From NCBI RefSeq assembly GCF_001542775.1, contig NZ_CP014145.1, positions 248,001 to 312,000 of the forward strand: DNA of 64,000 nt, written 5' to 3'. The position numbers were made by a program, and so were the translations under genes. Positions within the stretch are counted from its first letter, which is position 1. Each line of letters opens with the position of its first letter. This document shows positions 55,124 through 63,798 of the stretch, one piece after another. Source of the DNA: Microterricola viridarii. GTDB taxonomy: Bacteria; Actinomycetota; Actinomycetes; Actinomycetales; Microbacteriaceae. The notes below the pieces were generated by a model. That model was not told the origin of the DNA and made no database searches. It was given only the letters and a program-made list of their open reading frames with translations.

Positions 55124-55962
55124 GCCGGAACATCACCCCCGCACGCGTTCGCCGCAATGTGATCGTCGGCGCCCTTGTAACGCTGCTCCTGGTCTTCACC
55201 CTCTTTCCCGCCTACTGGATGATGTCCAGCGCGTTTGATGCCAACGCGGCGAGCGGATCGACGGGGTTGTTCCCCTCTGAGCTCACCCTCGACAACTTCA
55301 TCTACGTGCTCAACGACGGTGGTTTTGCCGTCTTCCTGCGCAACTCGCTGATCGTCGCCGTCGCCGTTGTGGTGTGCAGCGCGGTGCTCTCGCTGCTGGC
55401 CTCGGTCGCAGTGGCGCGATTCCGCTTCAAGTTCCGCACCTCGATGCTGCTCATGATCCTCATCGTGCAGATGGTGCCGATGGAAGCCCTCGTGATCCCG
55501 CTGTTCGTGCAGGTGCGAGACCTCCAGCTGCTCAACACGCTTCTCGGCCTCATCATCGTGTACATCACCATCTCGCTGCCGTTCGGCATCTGGATGCTGC
55601 GCGGCTTCGTCGCCGCGGTGCCGGTGGAACTCGAAGAGGCGGCATTCCTCGACGGCGCGAGCTGGTGGCGGATGTTCCGCTCCGTCATGCTCCCGCTCGT
55701 CATGCCGGGCCTCGTCGCCACAAGCGTATTCAGCTTCATCACCGCCTGGAACGAGTTCATCTTCGCGATGACGATGCTGGGCGGTGCCAGCGACAAATAC
55801 ACGGTTGCCATCGGCCTGAAGCAGTTCTTCGGTGAGAACTCGAACGACTGGGGCAGCGTCATGGCGGCGTCCACCCTGATCACCCTGCCCGTGATGATCT
55901 TCTTCATCATCGTTCAGGGCAAGCTCTCCTCCGGCCTCGTCGCGGGAGCGGTCAAGGGATGA
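55120..55962 (+). CDS. Sugar ABC transporter permease 2
   Basis: The 280-residue permease of the MalG/UgpE class begins with GTG at 55120 inside the end of permease 1, with AAGGAGG upstream. It has LVTLLLVFTLFPAYWMMSSA as the first helix, ISLPFGIWMLRGFVAAVPVE and the EAA loop ELEEAAFLDGASWWRMFRSV. The C terminus KLSSGLVAGAVKG is typical. Its TGA overlaps the ATG of nagZ (ATGA), so transport and breakdown genes are translated together. A longer in-frame upstream extension was rejected because it runs through permease 1. Confidence 0.92.
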   Translation: MSRNITPARVRRNVIVGALVTLLLVFTLFPAYWMMSSAFDANAASGSTGLFPSELTLDNFIYVLNDGGFAVFLRNSLIVAVAVVVCSAVLSLLASVAVARFRFKFRTSMLLMILIVQMVPMEALVIPLFVQVRDLQLLNTLLGLIIVYITISLPFGIWMLRGFVAAVPVELEEAAFLDGASWWRMFRSVMLPLVMPGLVATSVFSFITAWNEFIFAMTMLGGASDKYTVAIGLKQFFGENSNDWGSVMAASTLITLPVMIFFIIVQGKLSSGLVAGAVKG

Positions 55963-57488
55963 GCGACGCTGTGCGCACGACGGATCGGGACGTCCTCGAA
56001 GCCGTCAACGGGGTCATCGTTCCCGGCTTTTTCGGCACGGAGCTGCCGCAGTGGCTTGCCGATGCGCTCGATGAGGGTGTTGCCGGCGTCGTCTACTTCG
56101 GTCAGAACATCTCTGAGCGGACCGAGGCGCTCTCCGCCTCCATTCGCGCACACCGCGCGAACGCGCTCATCGCGACGGACGAAGAGGGCGGCACCGTCAC
56201 CCGGCTGGAATCCGCACACGGATCCACCGTTCCGGGGCCGGCGCAGCTGGGCGTGGTGAACGACCCGGAGCTCAGCGCCGCGGTGGGCGCAGCACTCGCC
56301 GCCCGATCCCACGCCGTCGGAATCAACCTGGTGTTCGGCCCCGTCGCCGATGTGAACACCAATCCGGCGAATCCCGTCATCGGCGTGCGCTCGTTCGGAG
56401 CCGACGCTCCGACCGTCGCCGCCCACGTCGCGGCGACCGTGCGCGGCATCCAGGCCTCCGGCGCCGTCGCGGCGTGCGCCAAGCACTTCCCCGGCCACGG
56501 CGACACCCACTCCGACTCGCACCTCGCCCTGCCCGAGCTGGGCATCGCGGTCAACGAGATCGAAGACGTGCACTTTGAGCCTTTCCGGGCGGCAATCGCC
56601 GCCGGCGTGCGCACCATCATGACCGCGCACATCCGCGTTCCGGCGTGGGGTGAGGCCCCGGCCACGCTCAACCCGCTCATTCTCGGCAAGCTCCGCGCCC
56701 TCGGCTTCGACGGCGTGATCGTGACCGATGCGCTCGACATGGCTGCCATCCGCGAAAGCGTGGGGGCCGGCCCCGGCGCCGTTGCGGCGATCCAGGCCGG
56801 TGCCGACCTTCTGTGCATCGGCAACCCTCGCACCAACCTCGGTGGCTCGGGCGAGCCCGACGCCGACCGACACGACTACCTCGAGGTACGCGACGCGCTG
56901 CTGGCGGCCGTGCAGTCCGGAGAGCTCGACCTCGAACAGCTGCGCCGCGCCGCCGACCGGGTTCGCGAGCTGGCGACCGAGCTGGAGCACGCGCGAAACG
57001 TCGCGCAGCCCGAGACAGCCGAGCCGGAATGGGCACCTGCCATCGCAGCCGCGATCGGCGTGCACGGCGACGTTGCGCGTTCCCAGCCGACGCTCGCCCT
57101 GCTCGATCTGCGCGCCCGCGCGACCCTGGCCGTCGCCAGCGAGTCCGACGCGTTCCGGCTCGCGTTCGCCGCGCACCGTGACATCCAGAGCCCGGCGCGG
57201 CTGGCGGGGCAGGCCGCGAGTGCCGCCGAACATCTCGACGGGGCACTCCGCGACATCCCCGCCGACACAGATCTCGTGGTGCTCGTTGACCGCATCGGTG
57301 TGCCGGGGGCTCAGCGCGACGCACTCGCACACCTGGCAACAGCCCGGCCCGACGCCGTCGTCGTCAACGTCGGTGTGGTGCCGGAACACGAGTACCCGAG
57401 TACGCTCGACCGGATCGACGCCCGCGCCAGCTCTGCTCTGGCCGCCGGTCTCGTCGCCGATCTGATCTGTGCTGGAGGACCAGCGTGA
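55959..57488 (+). CDS. nagZ: Beta-N-acetylhexosaminidase NagZ (GH3)
   Basis: NagZ removes the non-reducing GlcNAc from muropeptides such as GlcNAc-anhydroMurNAc. The 509-residue protein has a GH3 barrel with ATDEEGGTVTRL, the NagZ-type acid/base loop KHFPGHGDTHSDSH (from residue 175) and nucleophile D257 in IVTDALDM. A further domain of about 150 residues follows (from about 355), as in two-domain Gram-positive NagZ. There is no signal peptide, so it should act in the cytoplasm on imported sugars. It overlaps both neighbours by 4 nt. Confidence 0.93.
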   Translation: MSDAVRTTDRDVLEAVNGVIVPGFFGTELPQWLADALDEGVAGVVYFGQNISERTEALSASIRAHRANALIATDEEGGTVTRLESAHGSTVPGPAQLGVVNDPELSAAVGAALAARSHAVGINLVFGPVADVNTNPANPVIGVRSFGADAPTVAAHVAATVRGIQASGAVAACAKHFPGHGDTHSDSHLALPELGIAVNEIEDVHFEPFRAAIAAGVRTIMTAHIRVPAWGEAPATLNPLILGKLRALGFDGVIVTDALDMAAIRESVGAGPGAVAAIQAGADLLCIGNPRTNLGGSGEPDADRHDYLEVRDALLAAVQSGELDLEQLRRAADRVRELATELEHARNVAQPETAEPEWAPAIAAAIGVHGDVARSQPTLALLDLRARATLAVASESDAFRLAFAAHRDIQSPARLAGQAASAAEHLDGALRDIPADTDLVVLVDRIGVPGAQRDALAHLATARPDAVVVNVGVVPEHEYPSTLDRIDARASSALAAGLVADLICAGGPA

Positions 57489-58693
57489 TCATCCTCTCGC
57501 TGCAGTCAGGCACCAGCGCAGACGGGATCGATGTTGCCGTGGTCGAGGCGACCACGAGCGGCGATCCGGCCACACCCGAACTCACGCTCGCCTCGCGGTG
57601 GACCCGTACGCTCGACTGGGAACCAGCGCTGCGCGCTCGGATCCTGGCGTACGCTGACGGCGAGTCCCTCGACGCCGGCGCGCACACCGCGCTCACCACG
57701 GCAATAGGGCAGGGCTTCGCCGACGCGGCAGCCAGCGCGATTGCCGAGTGCGGTCTCGCTCCAGATCTCGTCGTCTCACACGGCCAGACCGTGTTCCACT
57801 GGGTCGAGGACGGGCGCGCCCGCGGCACGCTCCAGCTCGGCGAACCGGCCTGGATCGCCGAGGCGACCGGTGCGCCGGTGCTCGCCAACCTGCGCGCCGC
57901 CGACATCGCGGCCGGCGGCCAGGGCGCGCCGCTGATGGGGCTGTTCGACGCAGCCTTCTTCGGGCCTGCCGTCGACGTTGCCTCACTGAACCTGGGCGGC
58001 ATTGCGAACCTGCAGGTCCTGGGCGCCGACGGCTCTGCCCTCGCATTCGATACGGGCCCCGCGAACGTGCTCATCGACGCGAGCGTCGCCGAGCACACCG
58101 GCGGTGTGCTCGGCTTCGACCGCGACGGCGAACTCGCCGCTTCGGGCACCGTGAACGACGCCGTGCTCGCGGCACTGCTCGCGCATCCGTACCTCGAGCA
58201 GGCGGCGCCCAAGAGCACCGGCCGCGAGACGTTCACCCTGGAGGTCGTGCGGAACGCCGAGGCCTCGGCCGGCGTGCGCCTCGAACTCCCCGCGCTGATC
58301 GCGACCCTCACCCGATACACGGCGATCACCGTGGCGGATGCGTTGCGCCGCACCGGCCCAGAGGTCCGCACCGTCGTCGCCTCCGGCGGCGGGGTGCTGA
58401 ACCCCAGCCTGGTTCGAGAGCTCGCCGCCGCCCTGGCCCGTGACAGCGTGAGCCTGCGCACGAGTGATGAGCTCGGCATCGACCCCGAGTTCAAGGAATC
58501 CCTGCTCTTCGCGTTCCTCGGCTTCTGCTCTTGGCACCGCATCCCGGTGAGCCTCGTGCGGGGGATCGCCAGAATCGCCGGTGCCATCAGCCCGGCACCG
58601 CATGGTTTCACCCTGCCGGCACCACTCGACGGGATCTCCCGGCTGCGTCTGGTGGCCGCGACGAACCCGGGCGGAGGGCACGGCGATGACTGA
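57485..58693 (+). CDS. anmK: Anhydro-N-acetylmuramic acid kinase AnmK
   Basis: AnmK opens the 1,6-anhydro ring of anhydroMurNAc while phosphorylating it to MurNAc-6-P. The 402-residue protein begins MIILSLQSGTSADGIDVAVV, the family N-terminal signature. It has LVVSHGQTVFHW, LGEPAWIAEATGAPVLANLR, GGQGAPLMGLFDAAFF, LNLGGIANLQVL and FDTGPANVLIDASV, all AnmK landmarks. It starts at GTG 57485 overlapping nagZ and ends 8 nt inside the next gene. AnmK implies that anhydro sugars reach the cell, which points to lytic transglycosylase products. Confidence 0.95.
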   Translation: MIILSLQSGTSADGIDVAVVEATTSGDPATPELTLASRWTRTLDWEPALRARILAYADGESLDAGAHTALTTAIGQGFADAAASAIAECGLAPDLVVSHGQTVFHWVEDGRARGTLQLGEPAWIAEATGAPVLANLRAADIAAGGQGAPLMGLFDAAFFGPAVDVASLNLGGIANLQVLGADGSALAFDTGPANVLIDASVAEHTGGVLGFDRDGELAASGTVNDAVLAALLAHPYLEQAAPKSTGRETFTLEVVRNAEASAGVRLELPALIATLTRYTAITVADALRRTGPEVRTVVASGGGVLNPSLVRELAAALARDSVSLRTSDELGIDPEFKESLLFAFLGFCSWHRIPVSLVRGIARIAGAISPAPHGFTLPAPLDGISRLRLVAATNPGGGHGDD

Positions 58694-59594
58694 GCCGCGT
58701 TACCTGGCGGTCGACCTCGGAAAGACATCCTGCCGTGTCAGGTTGTTCGACGCCGACGGCGTCATTGCCGAGGAGAAAGGCCCTGGTGCCCCCGGCATCG
58801 CCGATCTCGACGGGGTTGCGCTGTCTGCGCAGGCAATCCGGGCGCTGTTCCTCCGACTTCCCGCCAGCGATCTGGCCGGCCTGGCCGGTGTCGGCATCGG
58901 CGCGGCCGGTGTTGAGGCGGCCGGGATCGTCGCCCGGGATCTCGTCGCGGAGGTGCGCGAGTTCACCGGCGCCCCGGTGGCGCTGATCAACGACGCCCTC
59001 GCAGCCCACGCCGGCGCCTTCGGCGGCAGCGGGGGAGTCATCCTGATCATCGGCACCGGCGCGATTGCCTACGCGGTCGACGGCGACGGCACCACCCGAC
59101 AGATTGACGGCTGGGGACCGTGGCTCGGCGACGAGGGGAGCGGGCGCTGGATCGGCCAGGAGGGCCTCGCCGCCGCCCTGCGCGACGTCGACGGCCGCGG
59201 CCCCGCCACCGCACTGACCGCCCGCGCCAGGGCACTGGTCGGCGACCTCGCCGCAATGCCGGCCTGGGTGAGCGCCGAGGGCAACCCGGCCCGTCGCCTG
59301 GGTCGTTTCACGCCCGATGTGCTCGACGCCGCCGGTGACGGCGATGCGGTCGCCATAGACATCGTCGCGCGGGCCTGCGCCGCTCTGGTCGGGACCGCGC
59401 GCGCCGCGGGATCCGCCGAGATCGCAGTCTGGGGCGGCGTCGCCGACCACCCATATTTTTCCGCCGAGCTGACAGCGACATTCGCGCAAGCCGGCATCAC
59501 CATCATCCCGTCTCGCGGGAGTGCACTGGACGGATCCGCGCTCATCATCACGCGCACCGACCTGGGCTATGAAGAGAGGATCATCCGTGGATAA
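58686..59594 (+). CDS. BadF/NagK-type amino-sugar kinase (GlcNAc or MurNAc kinase)
   Basis: The 302-residue ASKHA kinase of the BadF/BadG/BcrA/BcrD family begins with YLAVDLGKTSCRVRLFDADG, the phosphate-1 loop. It has LINDALAAHAGAFGG, IIGTGAIAYAVDGDG as phosphate-2 and GWGPWLGDEGSGRWIGQEG. Members include eukaryotic-type GlcNAc kinases and the clostridial MurK that phosphorylates both MurNAc and GlcNAc. Here it would phosphorylate the sugars freed by NagZ; which sugar is not decidable from sequence. It overlaps anmK by 8 nt and murQ by 8 nt. Confidence 0.88.
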   Translation: MTEPRYLAVDLGKTSCRVRLFDADGVIAEEKGPGAPGIADLDGVALSAQAIRALFLRLPASDLAGLAGVGIGAAGVEAAGIVARDLVAEVREFTGAPVALINDALAAHAGAFGGSGGVILIIGTGAIAYAVDGDGTTRQIDGWGPWLGDEGSGRWIGQEGLAAALRDVDGRGPATALTARARALVGDLAAMPAWVSAEGNPARRLGRFTPDVLDAAGDGDAVAIDIVARACAALVGTARAAGSAEIAVWGGVADHPYFSAELTATFAQAGITIIPSRGSALDGSALIITRTDLGYEERIIRG

Positions 59595-60534
59595 CGCGAA
59601 CACGATCGAGGACCGTGGGCAGCTGCGCGACTTCCTCGGTACGCTCCCGACCGAAAAGGTTGGCGTGCGCTACCCCGATCTCGACCTGCTGGACGACGCA
59701 GAGCTCGTGCACGCCATGATCGAGAGCGAGCGGGCCGTCGCCGACGCGGTTGCCGCCCAAGCCACCCAGATCACCGCGGCACTTGCCGGGATCGTCGCTG
59801 GCATGGCGCGCGGCGGCCGTCTCATCTACATGGGGGCCGGCACCGCTGGACGGATGGGAATCCTCGACGCGAGCGAGGCCCCGCCCACATTCGGCATCTC
59901 CGGTGACGTCATCATCGGCAGGATCGCCGGGGGCGAGACCGCAATCCACACGGCCGTCGAGAACGCAGAGGATGACGCGCATTCCGGCGCCCTCGACGTC
60001 GACAGCCTCGATCTCGGACCGAATGACAGCCTGGTCGGCATCTCCGCCTCCGGGCGCACGCCCTACGTCGTCGGTGCGCTGAACCGGGCCCGCGAGCGCG
60101 GTGCCTTCACCGTTGCGCACTCCTGCAATCCGAACTCGGCGATCGGTGCCGCGGCTCACGTCGCCATCGAGACCGAGGTCGGCCCCGAGCTCCTCACCGG
60201 CTCGACGCGCCTCAAATCGGGTTCCGCGCAGAAGCTTGTGCTCAACACACTGAGCACGGGGGCCATGGTGCGGGCAGGAAAGGTCTACCGTAACCTTATG
60301 GTTGACCTTCGTGCGACGAATGAGAAGCTGCGCGCGCGCAGCGAGCGCACCGTCATCCTCGCCACCGGCGCAGAGCCCGCAGTCGCCGCGGCGTCGCTGG
60401 AAGCGACCGGCGGCTGGGTCAAGGCCGCGATCCTGTCGATCGAGGCGGGGATCCCCGCGGCCGCAGCGGTTGCGGCACTCGAAGGCAACGGTGGCTTCCT
60501 GCGCACCGCGATCGATGAGGCGACGACGAGCTAG
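59587..60534 (+). CDS. murQ: N-acetylmuramic acid 6-phosphate etherase MurQ
   Basis: MurQ cleaves the lactyl ether of MurNAc-6-P to give GlcNAc-6-P and D-lactate. The 315-residue SIS-domain protein has MGAGTAGRMGILDASE with the catalytic glutamate, APPTFGISGDVIIGRIAGGE, VGISASGRTPYVVGALNRAR and TRLKSGSAQKLVLNTLSTGA. All are MurQ hallmarks and the length is normal. The GTG start at 59587 lies inside the kinase gene. The TAG stop shares its last G with the GTG of the next gene. GlcNAc-6-P deacetylase and deaminase genes are not in this operon. Confidence 0.95.
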   Translation: MDNANTIEDRGQLRDFLGTLPTEKVGVRYPDLDLLDDAELVHAMIESERAVADAVAAQATQITAALAGIVAGMARGGRLIYMGAGTAGRMGILDASEAPPTFGISGDVIIGRIAGGETAIHTAVENAEDDAHSGALDVDSLDLGPNDSLVGISASGRTPYVVGALNRARERGAFTVAHSCNPNSAIGAAAHVAIETEVGPELLTGSTRLKSGSAQKLVLNTLSTGAMVRAGKVYRNLMVDLRATNEKLRARSERTVILATGAEPAVAAASLEATGGWVKAAILSIEAGIPAAAAVAALEGNGGFLRTAIDEATTS

Positions 60535-61430
60535 TGCGCGCCCTCACGAGGATTCAAGGATCGCTTGAGCGGTTCAGTGCCGCAGAGGCCCGGGTCGCAC
60601 GAGCGATCCTCGCCGACCCGCGAATCGTCGTGGACAACCCCATCAACCGGGTCGCGGAACTGTGCGGAACCTCGGCGGCGACCGTTGCCCGCTTCTGCCA
60701 GAGCCTCGGCTACTCGGGGTACCGCGAGTTCCGGTTCGACCTCGTCGGCACGACAAGCCGCGACCAGGCCGACCTCGACCGCTCCAATGTCTTGACGGGC
60801 GACATCGATCCGGCGGATACCGCCGCCGACGTCGCCGCAAAGGTCCTCTTCCAGGAGACCCAGGCGATCGAGCACACCTTGCGTGAGCTTGACCTCCAGG
60901 CCGTCGACCTCGTCCGCGACGCACTCGCGTTCGCGCCCGATGTCGTGCTCGCCGGTTTCGGGTCCTCCGGGCTCACCGCGCGCGACCTCACCATGAAGCT
61001 GCAGCGCATCGGCCGCCGGAGCACCTACCACCCCGATGTGCACCTCGCGCTCTCCTCGACCGCATTGCTCGGCCCGGGAGGCGTGCTGATCGCGGTGTCG
61101 CACTCCGGTGTCACACCAGAGATCCTGGGGTTGTTGCGGGAGGCCAGGCGCACCGGCGCGACGACCGTCGGTATCACCAACGACCCCGGATCGCCGATGG
61201 CCGCGCTCTGCGACATCCTGCTCACGACGCAGGCGCGCGAGAACGCGTTCCGTTCCGGGGCGACCGCGAGCCGCACCGCACAGCTTGCCGTGACCGACGT
61301 GCTTTTCGTGCGCCTCGCGCAGAGCCTGTTCGACAGCATGACCGACTCTCTCAACCTCACGCGGGACGCGGTAATCCGGCACCGCGAAGACCCGGAGCAG
61401 CAACGGCGCGCCGGGGTGCACCGGGCGTAG
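60534..61430 (+). CDS. RpiR/MurR-family transcriptional regulator
   Basis: The 298-residue protein has an N-terminal RpiR helix-turn-helix (residues 1-77, LERFSAAEARVARAILADPR, ELCGTSAATVARFCQSLGYS) and a C-terminal SIS sugar-phosphate-binding domain (GFGSSGLTARDLTMKL, VSHSGVTPEILGLLREARR). In E. coli the related MurR senses MurNAc-6-P and represses murQP; the same logic fits here. It starts at GTG 60534, one base into the murQ stop, so it is the last gene of the coupled operon. Its likely target is the palindrome at 52758. Substrate specificity is inferred. Confidence 0.9.
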   Translation: MRALTRIQGSLERFSAAEARVARAILADPRIVVDNPINRVAELCGTSAATVARFCQSLGYSGYREFRFDLVGTTSRDQADLDRSNVLTGDIDPADTAADVAAKVLFQETQAIEHTLRELDLQAVDLVRDALAFAPDVVLAGFGSSGLTARDLTMKLQRIGRRSTYHPDVHLALSSTALLGPGGVLIAVSHSGVTPEILGLLREARRTGATTVGITNDPGSPMAALCDILLTTQARENAFRSGATASRTAQLAVTDVLFVRLAQSLFDSMTDSLNLTRDAVIRHREDPEQQRRAGVHRA

Positions 61431-61494
61431 CCGTCCCCTGGGCGACATTCTCACCTCGTGCTCAGGAGGTAGAGTTTGACTGAGGCCAGTGTGT

Positions 61495-61506
61495 CTTGAC
61501 GTCAAG
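61495..61506 (+). promoter_or_regulatory. 12-bp palindrome upstream of sucC
   Basis: CTTGACGTCAAG is a perfect palindrome 73 nt before the sucC start, in the 149-nt gap after the RpiR gene. It may be a regulator site. No convincing paired -35 and -10 boxes were found next to it. Confidence 0.4.
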
Positions 61507-61579
61507 CTATTTTCGTCAGAGCACTGTTGCCACCCCTCAAACCATGCATGAACGCTTAGACGCGGATTGGAATAGCAGC

Positions 61580-62749
61580 GTGGATCTTTACGAATACCAG
61601 GCCAGAGACCTATTTGAGAAGTACGAGGTCCCGGTACTCCCGGGTATCGTCGCGGACACTCCCGAGGAGGTGCGTGCAGCAGCCGAGAAGCTCGGCGGCG
61701 TCGTGGTTGTCAAGGCTCAGGTCAAGGTCGGAGGTCGCGGCAAGGCTGGCGGCGTCAAGGTCGCCAAGAACCCGGATGAGGCAGAAGCGGCAGCCCGCGA
61801 CATCCTCGGCCTCGACATCAAGGGCCACGTCGTCAAGCGCGTCATGGTGGCCGCCGGCGCACGCATCAAGGAGGAGTACTACTTCTCCGTGCTGCTGGAC
61901 CGGGCCAACCGCAGCTACCTCTCGCTCTCCAGCTTCGAAGGCGGCATGGAGATCGAGCAGCTCGCAGAGGAGCGCCCCGAGGCCCTCGCCCGCATCGAGG
62001 TGAACCCCGGAACAGGCATCGACCTGGCCAAGGCCACCGAGATCGCGATCGCGGCCAAGTTCCCGGCCGAGCTCGTCGACAAGGTCGCCGAGGTCTTCGT
62101 CAAGCTCTACGCCGTGTACACCGGTGAAGATGCGACCCTGGTCGAGGTCAACCCCCTCGTCCTCACCGAGGAAGGCGACATCGTCGCCCTCGACGGCAAG
62201 GTCAGCCTCGACGAGAACGCCGGATTCCGTCACCCGCACCACGAGGAGCTCGAGGACCAGGCCGCGGCCGACCCGCTCGAGGCCAAGGCGAAGGCTGCCG
62301 ACCTCAACTACGTCAAGCTCGACGGCTCCGTCGGCGTCATCGGCAACGGTGCAGGCCTCGTCATGTCGACCCTCGACGTCGTCGCGTACGCCGGTGAGAA
62401 CCACGGCGGCGTCAAGCCCGCCAACTTCCTCGACATCGGAGGCGGAGCTTCCGCCGAGGTGATGGCGGCCGGCCTCGACGTGATCCTCGGTGACCCGCAG
62501 GTCAAGAGCGTCTTCGTCAACGTCTTCGGCGGCATCACCGCCTGTGACGCGGTCGCCAAGGGCATCGTCGGCGCGCTCGCCGAGCTCGGTTCCGCAGCGA
62601 ACAAGCCCCTCGTCGTGCGCCTCGACGGCAACAACGTCGAAGAAGGCCGCCGCATCCTGAACGAGGCCAACCACCCGCTGGTGACCCTGGCCGCCACCAT
62701 GGACGAGGGCGCCGACAAGGCCGCCGAGCTCGCCAACGCAGCGAAGTAA
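61580..62749 (+). CDS. sucC: Succinyl-CoA synthetase beta subunit (ADP-forming)
   Basis: SucC and SucD convert succinyl-CoA to succinate with formation of ATP in the TCA cycle. The 389-residue protein begins [20 protein letters not shown] and has the ATP-grasp domain with [40 protein letters not shown] and the CoA-ligase part [20 protein letters not shown]. The GTG at 61580 gives the conserved N terminus; the in-frame sequence back to 61496 is not family-like. sucD follows after 12 nt. Confidence 0.95.
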   Translation: MDLYEYQARDLFEKYEVPVLPGIVADTPEEVRAAAEKLGGVVVVKAQVKVGGRGKAGGVKVAKNPDEAEAAARDILGLDIKGHVVKRVMVAAGARIKEEYYFSVLLDRANRSYLSLSSFEGGMEIEQLAEERPEALARIEVNPGTGIDLAKATEIAIAAKFPAELVDKVAEVFVKLYAVYTGEDATLVEVNPLVLTEEGDIVALDGKVSLDENAGFRHPHHEELEDQAAADPLEAKAKAADLNYVKLDGSVGVIGNGAGLVMSTLDVVAYAGENHGGVKPANFLDIGGGASAEVMAAGLDVILGDPQVKSVFVNVFGGITACDAVAKGIVGALAELGSAANKPLVVRLDGNNVEEGRRILNEANHPLVTLAATMDEGADKAAELANAAK

Positions 62750-62761
62750 GGAATCCGAGAT

Positions 62762-63664
62762 ATGTCAATCTTCGTCAACAAGGACTCCAAGGTCATCGTG
62801 CAGGGCATCACCGGCGGTGAGGGCACCAAGCACACCGCCCTCATGCTGAAGGCCGGCACCCAGATCGTCGGCGGCGTGAATGCCCGCAAGGCAGGCACCA
62901 CCGTTCTGCACACCGACGCAGACGGCAACTCGATCGAGCTGCCCGTCTTCGCCACCGTTGCAGAGGCCATGGAGCAGACCGGCGCCGACGTGTCGATCGC
63001 CTTCGTGCCGCCTGCCTTCACCAAGGATGCCGTCGTCGAGGCCATCGAGGCCGAGATCCCGCTGCTGGTCATCATCACCGAGGGCGTGCCCGTGCGCGAC
63101 TCGGCCGAGTTCTGGGCCCTCGCCCAGGACAAGGGCAACAAGACCCGCATCATCGGCCCGAACTGCCCCGGCATCATCACCCCCGGTGAGGCCCTCGTTG
63201 GCATCACCCCGGCGAACATCACCGGCAAGGGTCCGATCGGCCTCGTCTCCAAGTCGGGCACCCTGACCTACCAGATGATGTACGAGCTGCGCGACCTCGG
63301 TTTCTCGACCGCGATCGGCATCGGTGGTGACCCCATCATCGGCACCACGCACATCGATGCACTCGCTGCGTTCGAGGCTGACCCCGAGACCAAGGCGATC
63401 GTCATGATCGGTGAGATCGGTGGCGACGCCGAGGAGCGCGCGGCCGAGTTCATCAAGGCCAACGTCACGAAGCCCGTTGTCGGCTACGTGGCCGGCTTCA
63501 CGGCGCCGGAGGGCAAGACCATGGGCCACGCCGGCGCCATCGTCTCCGGCTCGGCCGGAACCGCTCAGGCCAAGAAGGAGGCCCTCGAGGCCGCAGGCGT
63601 CAAGGTCGGCAAGACGCCGTCCGAGACGGCCGCCCTGCTGCGCGAGGTGTACGCCGCCCTCTAG
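62762..63664 (+). CDS. sucD: Succinyl-CoA synthetase alpha subunit
   Basis: SucD binds CoA and carries the phospho-histidine. The 300-residue protein has [20 protein letters not shown] as the CoA-binding N terminus, [20 protein letters not shown], and [20 protein letters not shown] with the catalytic histidine. It starts at ATG 62762 with a GGAATCCGAGAT spacer after sucC. The pair ends at a strong terminator. Length is normal. Confidence 0.97.
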   Translation: MSIFVNKDSKVIVQGITGGEGTKHTALMLKAGTQIVGGVNARKAGTTVLHTDADGNSIELPVFATVAEAMEQTGADVSIAFVPPAFTKDAVVEAIEAEIPLLVIITEGVPVRDSAEFWALAQDKGNKTRIIGPNCPGIITPGEALVGITPANITGKGPIGLVSKSGTLTYQMMYELRDLGFSTAIGIGGDPIIGTTHIDALAAFEADPETKAIVMIGEIGGDAEERAAEFIKANVTKPVVGYVAGFTAPEGKTMGHAGAIVSGSAGTAQAKKEALEAAGVKVGKTPSETAALLREVYAAL

Positions 63665-63681
63665 GCTGCACCGCTGCACTC

Positions 63682-63715
63682 GAAGGCCCGTCCCGCTCGC
63701 GCGGGGCGGGCCTTC
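63682..63715 (+). terminator. Intrinsic terminator after sucD
   Basis: A 15-bp stem (63682-63696 with 63701-63715, one G-U pair) has a 4-nt loop. It closes the sucCD unit. Confidence 0.88.
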
Positions 63716-63798
63716 TGCGTGCCCCGCACGGAATATTGGCTCTGTCGCGCGGGGCGGCGCGTGGCTACAGTGGGCACAGCAGGCGGAGGAGGCACGTC

